Both the position numbers and the translations under genes were made by a program. The notes beneath the pieces are model-generated. The model was given only the letters and a program-made list of their open reading frames with translations. It had not been told where the DNA came from and did not search any database. Shown here piece by piece: positions 59,991 through 64,000 of a stretch of DNA of 64,000 nucleotides (its first letter is position 1; each line of letters opens with the position of its first letter). Origin of the DNA: Siminovitchia sediminis (GTDB lineage: Bacteria > Bacillota > Bacilli > Bacillales > Bacillaceae_C); contig NZ_JBHUEO010000002.1 in NCBI RefSeq assembly GCF_042680885.1, positions 1 to 64,000 of the forward strand, read 5' to 3'.

Positions 59991-62408
59991 ATGAAAAAGA
60001 AAGTCTTTGCGGGCGTGCTTTGCGGTAGTTTGCTGTACAGTCCTTTCGCTGTGATGGCTGAACAGCCGTTCCAATGGCATAATGTCAATGTCTATGAAAC
60101 AACCGCATGGGATGAAAAAGACGAAAGTTTGTTTAACAGTGAGAATTATAACTTTGTCAAATACTCACAAATAGAGTCGACGTTAAAGGAGGCAACTAAA
60201 AACAGCAATCGGGTTCAAATTGAAAAAAGAGGGGTTTCATCTGCCGGGCATGATATGTTTGTAGTCACGATATCGGATCGGCAATCAAAAGGCAAATATG
60301 GAAAATATCAGGCGATTAGAAAGCAAATGTTTAAGAATCCCGGAAAAGCTCAGGACTTCATAGAAAAACATCCGGATCTTAAAATTCCTGTCATGATTAA
60401 CGGATCGATTCATGGGACTGAATTTGCAGGGACAGATTCCGTGCTCCATTTGATTGAGCGGTTTGCCAATGACAATGACGAGGCGACAAAGCAAATCCTG
60501 AAAGATCATATTTTGGTCTTTAATGTAGTGGCTAACCCGGACGGAAGGATCGATGCAACACGTTTTAATGGAAACGGCATTGATCTCAACCGTGATTTCA
60601 TCACTCGTTCTCAGCCTGAAACAAGGCAAATGGTAGACTTGATTACTGAATGGAATCCTATGGTGTTTTTAGACCTTCATGGATATGTAAAACAGCGCAA
60701 TGGAACAAGGCAGGGTCTGATTGAACCATGTACACCGCCTCATAACCCCAACTATGAATATGATTTATTTCTCAATTGGGCAGTAGATCAGGCAGAAGCA
60801 ATGGAATCAGAAATTTTAGCAAACAAAGATACATATGAAAACACAAACTTGGAAGTTTCTGGCGTAGACTATCACAAAATGACCGGGGTAAGAATTCCTA
60901 TTCGTGACCAGTCGGAAGGATGGGACGATTATCCGCCGATTTTCACTCCAATGTATGCCATGTATCATGGAGCGTATGGTTATACACTTGAAACCCCGAC
61001 GAACGACTGGGACGGTGTCAAGTGGATGTATGATGCAGTAATGGGAGCCTTGAAATTTTCGAGTGAAAATAAAGTGAATATGGTAAAAGACCAGATTGAA
61101 ATGTTTAAACGTGGAATTCAATTTGACCATCCATATCATGATAAAGGATTTTTCCCGAAAGCTTACATCCTTCCTGCAGATGAAACGGATCCAACGGCTA
61201 CAGAAAAGGCTGTAGAGCACCTAATTGCCAATGATATTGCCGTTAGCCAGTCCCAGGAGAGTTTCTCCTTTGATGGCAAGACTTATCCAAAAGGCACGTA
61301 TCTGGTGGAAATGGATCAGCCAAAAGCAGGGCTGGCTAATACCATGTTGTGGGACGGCCAGGATATATCCAATGATGTAAGTTCGATGTATGATATTTCT
61401 GCTTGGAGTCTGCCTGAATTATGGGGATTTGAGGCAATCGAAGTTCCGGAGGACCGTCCATTCAATGTTCACACGAAGCAGGTAAAACAGGTTCATCAGG
61501 ACGGCAAACTAATTGGCAAGGGTCCTTTTGTTGTCCCGAATACATCTGTAAAAGCCGTGAAACTGGTCAACTCTCTTATCCAAGAAGGTTATACAGTGAA
61601 GCGAGGGGATAACGGAGACTTCTATATTGACAGTGTAGCAAGTCCTGTCATGAGAAAGCTTGTAAAAGAATCCGGCTTACAGGTTGAGTCAGCTTCTGTA
61701 CCGAAAGATGCGAATCTATTGGAACCGCTAAATGTCACTATTTTAAAAGATGGAGGTATTGGAAAAGGACAGTCTCATGCAGGAACAAGACTTGCATTAG
61801 AGAGACTGGGATTTAAGGTCAAAGAGATGACGCCAAGGGAAGTGGCATCCAACGGACTTGCAGATACCGATGTCTTTGTGTACAGCGGTTCATCCAGCAT
61901 GATATCCGTACTTTCGGGTGCAAATGCTGAGTTTGGACTGGAATCATCTGCTCAAGTTCAGCAGTTAAGAGAAAATATACAGTCCTTTGTTAACAACGGA
62001 GGCAAATATGTGGCTGTTGGTGCACAGGCATCTGTGGCAACAGAAAGACTTGGGTTATCCACCGCCTCTGTTCAATCAGGAGGAAGAAACAGCAATGGCA
62101 TTGTGCTCGTAGACTATCAGTCTTCTGACTTGACCGCCGGCTACGAATCAACGGATTATGGATTTGTCTATGAACCGGCATGGTATAGGAACACAGAAGG
62201 ATATAGTGTGGCAGCAACATACAAAAACTCCGATGACTTTTTCTATGCAGGTCACTGGAGAAATCGGACTGCAGCTCAGGGACAGCCTGTGATCCTTAAG
62301 GATCAAACAAAGGATGTTACGTTAATCGGTTTGGAAGCGGGATTCCGTGATCATACAGATTTCTTATACAGATTACTGTCTAATGCCATTTACAGCGAAT
62401 CATCATGA
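59991..62408 (+). CDS. Secreted M14-family zinc carboxypeptidase
   Basis: 805 residues with a Sec signal peptide (KKKVFAGVLCGSLLYSPFAVMA). The M14 domain (about 45-370) has zinc ligands in INGSIHGTEFAG (H-x-x-E near 137-140) and FLDLHGY near 226, substrate contacts VANPDGRIDATRFNGNGIDLNRDF near 180-204 and the catalytic Glu in YTLETPTND near 338. The second half has no clear motif and may be a glutamine-amidotransferase-like fold (VFVYSGSSSM…NGGKYVAVG). It may act on peptidoglycan or peptides outside the cell. Confidence 0.88.
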   Translation: MKKKVFAGVLCGSLLYSPFAVMAEQPFQWHNVNVYETTAWDEKDESLFNSENYNFVKYSQIESTLKEATKNSNRVQIEKRGVSSAGHDMFVVTISDRQSKGKYGKYQAIRKQMFKNPGKAQDFIEKHPDLKIPVMINGSIHGTEFAGTDSVLHLIERFANDNDEATKQILKDHILVFNVVANPDGRIDATRFNGNGIDLNRDFITRSQPETRQMVDLITEWNPMVFLDLHGYVKQRNGTRQGLIEPCTPPHNPNYEYDLFLNWAVDQAEAMESEILANKDTYENTNLEVSGVDYHKMTGVRIPIRDQSEGWDDYPPIFTPMYAMYHGAYGYTLETPTNDWDGVKWMYDAVMGALKFSSENKVNMVKDQIEMFKRGIQFDHPYHDKGFFPKAYILPADETDPTATEKAVEHLIANDIAVSQSQESFSFDGKTYPKGTYLVEMDQPKAGLANTMLWDGQDISNDVSSMYDISAWSLPELWGFEAIEVPEDRPFNVHTKQVKQVHQDGKLIGKGPFVVPNTSVKAVKLVNSLIQEGYTVKRGDNGDFYIDSVASPVMRKLVKESGLQVESASVPKDANLLEPLNVTILKDGGIGKGQSHAGTRLALERLGFKVKEMTPREVASNGLADTDVFVYSGSSSMISVLSGANAEFGLESSAQVQQLRENIQSFVNNGGKYVAVGAQASVATERLGLSTASVQSGGRNSNGIVLVDYQSSDLTAGYESTDYGFVYEPAWYRNTEGYSVAATYKNSDDFFYAGHWRNRTAAQGQPVILKDQTKDVTLIGLEAGFRDHTDFLYRLLSNAIYSESS

Positions 62409-62495
62409 CAGTATAGATGGTGAGGCTCGTAGATAACGTAACTAATTAAAGCTAAAGCCAAACACGATACTACATGATTACAGAAATATAAACAG

Positions 62496-62573
62496 ACTCT
62501 CGCGGGAGGAAAGGACTCGGATAAGCCTCCGCAGTGCGACAGCACGCGGAGGTTCACCTGCTGCCCGCAGAGT
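62496..62573. repeat. Structured GC-rich intergenic repeat
   Basis: ACTCTcGCGGG (62496-62506) and CCCGCagAGT (62564-62573) form outer arms, and CCTCCGC (62526-62532) pairs with GCGGAGG (62546-62552). From memory such nested GC-rich inverted repeats recur in Bacillaceae genomes. No coding potential. Confidence 0.6.
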
Positions 62574-62661
62574 ATATTTCCGGCGGGGTGATAGTCGGAT
62601 GCTTCTTTGATTAATCCGCTTTTGTCCCTCTCTTTTATTAAAATGGAGGTCTAAGTATTTC

Positions 62662-62814
62662 TTACTCCTGCACCATCCTCTTCGTTTTCCGCTTTCTCCT
62701 CACAATCGAAACATATCGTTTCGCCGTTTTTTTTAAGATTACTCCATTGAAAAAACCGTTCTCGCAGTACTTGTCTTTTTCGCAGGACCTGCAGTGTCCG
62801 GCGTACTCACGCAT
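62662..62814 (-). CDS. Small cysteine-containing protein
   Basis: 50 residues from ATG at 62814, after a near-perfect AAGGAGG. It begins REYAGHCRSCEKDKYCENGFF (C-x2-C-x5-C) and ends basic. The ribosome site makes it likely to be real. It may bind a metal through the cysteines. Family unknown. Confidence 0.6.
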   Translation of the reverse strand: MREYAGHCRSCEKDKYCENGFFNGVILKKTAKRYVSIVRRKRKTKRMVQE

Positions 62815-62903
62815 TGACCATCCTCCTTAAAAAATACGATACGATTATATAATAAGCATGATCGCTTGCCTAAGGAAATAAATAGAGGGAAAGGGATGTT
62901 TGC

Positions 62904-63269
62904 ATGAGTCATATTGTAAAAATCAAACGGGTTTATGATGAACCTGCTCCGGATGATGGCTGGCGCATTTTAGTAGATCGTCTATGGCCGCGCGGAATTT
63001 CGAAGGAAAAACTGCAGATGGATCAATGGATGAAAGAGCTGGCACCCACCCATGATTTAAGGAAATGGTTTCAGCATGATCCTCAAAAGTTTCCGGTTTT
63101 TAAAGAGCGCTATCGACTCTATTTAAAAGAGAATCAAGAAAGTCTTGAGAAATTGAAAGAATTGAAAGGTTTGCTGAAAAATAATAACGTTACATTGCTG
63201 TACAGTGCCAAAGAGGAAAGACATAATCAAGCAGCCGTTCTCCAAGAAATGCTATTAGAAGAATGCTAA
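62904..63269 (+). CDS. DUF488 (YeaO-like) protein
   Basis: 121 residues: IKRVYDEPAPDDGWRILVDRLWPRGISKEKL, then WMKELAPTHDLRKWFQHDP and LYSAKEERHNQAAVLQEML, all marks of the DUF488/YeaO family, whose biochemical role is unknown. Monocistronic, with a terminator after it. Start ATG after AGAGGGAAAGGG. Confidence 0.9.
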   Translation: MSHIVKIKRVYDEPAPDDGWRILVDRLWPRGISKEKLQMDQWMKELAPTHDLRKWFQHDPQKFPVFKERYRLYLKENQESLEKLKELKGLLKNNNVTLLYSAKEERHNQAAVLQEMLLEEC

Positions 63270-63270
63270 A

Positions 63271-63304
63271 AGCCATGAACTATAATCGGTTCATGGTTTT
63301 TTTA
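63271..63304 (+). terminator. Terminator after DUF488 gene
   Basis: CCATGAAC (63273-63280) pairs with GTTCATGG (63289-63296), followed by T7. Confidence 0.85.
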
Positions 63305-63391
63305 TTTGAGCCTCATCCAAATTTCGTTCATAGTCTCTCATCCAAATTCATATAAATGTATAAACACGTTACCAGATAAAGGATGAAGACG

Positions 63392-64000
63392 ATGCTTAAA
63401 CTTGCCGCTAAATTTTTTGTCACCATCACAGCACTTTTTTGTCTAGTTTCCGCCATTGCATTTTCCAGTATCAAAATCAGCACGTTGTCTTTTATCATTA
63501 ATGACCCTTCAAGGACAGACTCTCTTTTATATGTGATGTCAATGGAGAACCAATCCTTAAAAAAAATCCTTCCTGAAGGGTATGAACGCTCCTTTGGCAG
63601 AGACGCATTGGAGTTGTTTACCAATATTAATTTAAGGAATATGAGATCTTTTTTAATCAGTGAAATACCGGGGTTAAATGCAGCCACCCCTAAAATTATT
63701 GTAGCCGGTAAAGGCACTGACTTTACAAACTTACCTATTGAGTCGCCGCCGCCCAGCGACCTTGATATGTGGGGGGATGAGGAAGAACCGGGCCAGGAAA
63801 CCCCGAATGAAAGGCCGAAAACGGAGGATCATGTTGTTTTTATTTACTCAACACATAACACAGAATCATTTTTACCGATGCTGCCGGGAGTGACAGACCC
63901 GAGCCGGGCATGGCATAAGGACAAAAACATTAGTCTGGTCGGAAAACGGCTGGGAGAAAAACTGAAGGAAAAAGGCATTAAAACATTGGTAAATCAAACA
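63392..64000 (+). CDS. spoIIP: Stage II sporulation protein P, 5' part
   Basis: Amidase/endopeptidase that thins septal peptidoglycan during engulfment, with SpoIID and SpoIIM. The 203 residues present include a membrane helix (AAKFFVTITALFCLVSAIAF), a linker, and the start of the amidase domain with the zinc-ligand segment HVVFIYSTHNTESFLPML (His and Glu of HNTES). ATG at 63392 follows AAAGGA; an in-frame ATG nine bases earlier is too near that site. The gene runs off the window. It confirms a spore former. Confidence 0.9.
   Translation, partial: MLKLAAKFFVTITALFCLVSAIAFSSIKISTLSFIINDPSRTDSLLYVMSMENQSLKKILPEGYERSFGRDALELFTNINLRNMRSFLISEIPGLNAATPKIIVAGKGTDFTNLPIESPPPSDLDMWGDEEEPGQETPNERPKTEDHVVFIYSTHNTESFLPMLPGVTDPSRAWHKDKNISLVGKRLGEKLKEKGIKTLVNQT

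Overview
The window is low-GC Firmicute DNA, almost certainly a spore-forming Bacillaceae. The right third carries the Bacillus-type order spoVK–hflX–ynbB–glnA, a partial spoIIP and strong Shine-Dalgarno sites. It falls into two parts with visibly different base composition: a very AT-rich integrative and conjugative element (ICE; about 1-47780, left end outside the window) and a richer chromosomal segment (about 47780-64000).

ICE layout, nearly all on the + strand. 148-1008 is an Erm-type 23S rRNA methyltransferase (MLS resistance), followed by decayed DNA with an HxlR regulator remnant. 1979-7264 holds a PD-(D/E)xK-like protein, a zinc-finger/TOPRIM primase-like protein, small pilin-like membrane proteins and a PemK/MazF-like gene broken by an IS21-family element (7265-9999). 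10374-16399 encodes the VirD4-type coupling protein and a Tad-like pilus module (TadC-, TadA- and TadB-like proteins, pilin-like peptide). 16462-21222 is a WxL surface-protein module with a frameshifted WxL-interacting partner. 23052-31293 is the type IV secretion core (VirB6-like protein with 72-residue repeats, PrgI-like protein, split VirB4, transglycosylase/M23 hydrolase). 32578-35079 is a candidate oriT, three small DNA-binding-type proteins and a MobP-type relaxase. 36428-39489 holds topoisomerase III and a VbhA/Fic pair. 39839-45706 is an anti-restriction block (ArdA-like, ArdC-like, several unknowns, adenine methyltransferase). 46097-47791 is a large serine recombinase.

The recombinase ends inside spoVK: its last codons and stop lie at the junction, and the next 399 bases encode only the C-terminal 132 residues of SpoVK. 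The ICE has therefore split a sporulation gene, like skin in sigK, and could be a conjugative sporulation-intervening element.

The most unusual signal is in 39839-45190. Seven of eight consecutive, mostly unrelated proteins end in a basic tail followed by Leu-Glu-Arg or a close variant at the stop codon. The arginine codon is CGN each time with a varying third base, and most of the genes are followed by their own terminator-like hairpin. An orphan copy of this gene end lies at 43309-43371. A shared C-terminal signal, perhaps for delivery of anti-restriction proteins into the recipient through the type IV secretion system, is the leading hypothesis.

Chromosomal part. hflX, ynbB and glnA follow spoVK, but glnR, usually just before glnA, is absent. 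A consensus promoter and a guanine-family purine riboswitch precede a molybdenum hydroxylase (xanthine dehydrogenase-like) operon with its maturation genes (53495-58943). The aptamer P1 strand is also the terminator 5' arm, predicting an ON switch. Ferritin, a KGG-repeat stress protein, a large secreted M14 peptidase, a DUF488 protein and the start of spoIIP complete the window. All assignments come from reading the sequence; no database search was run.
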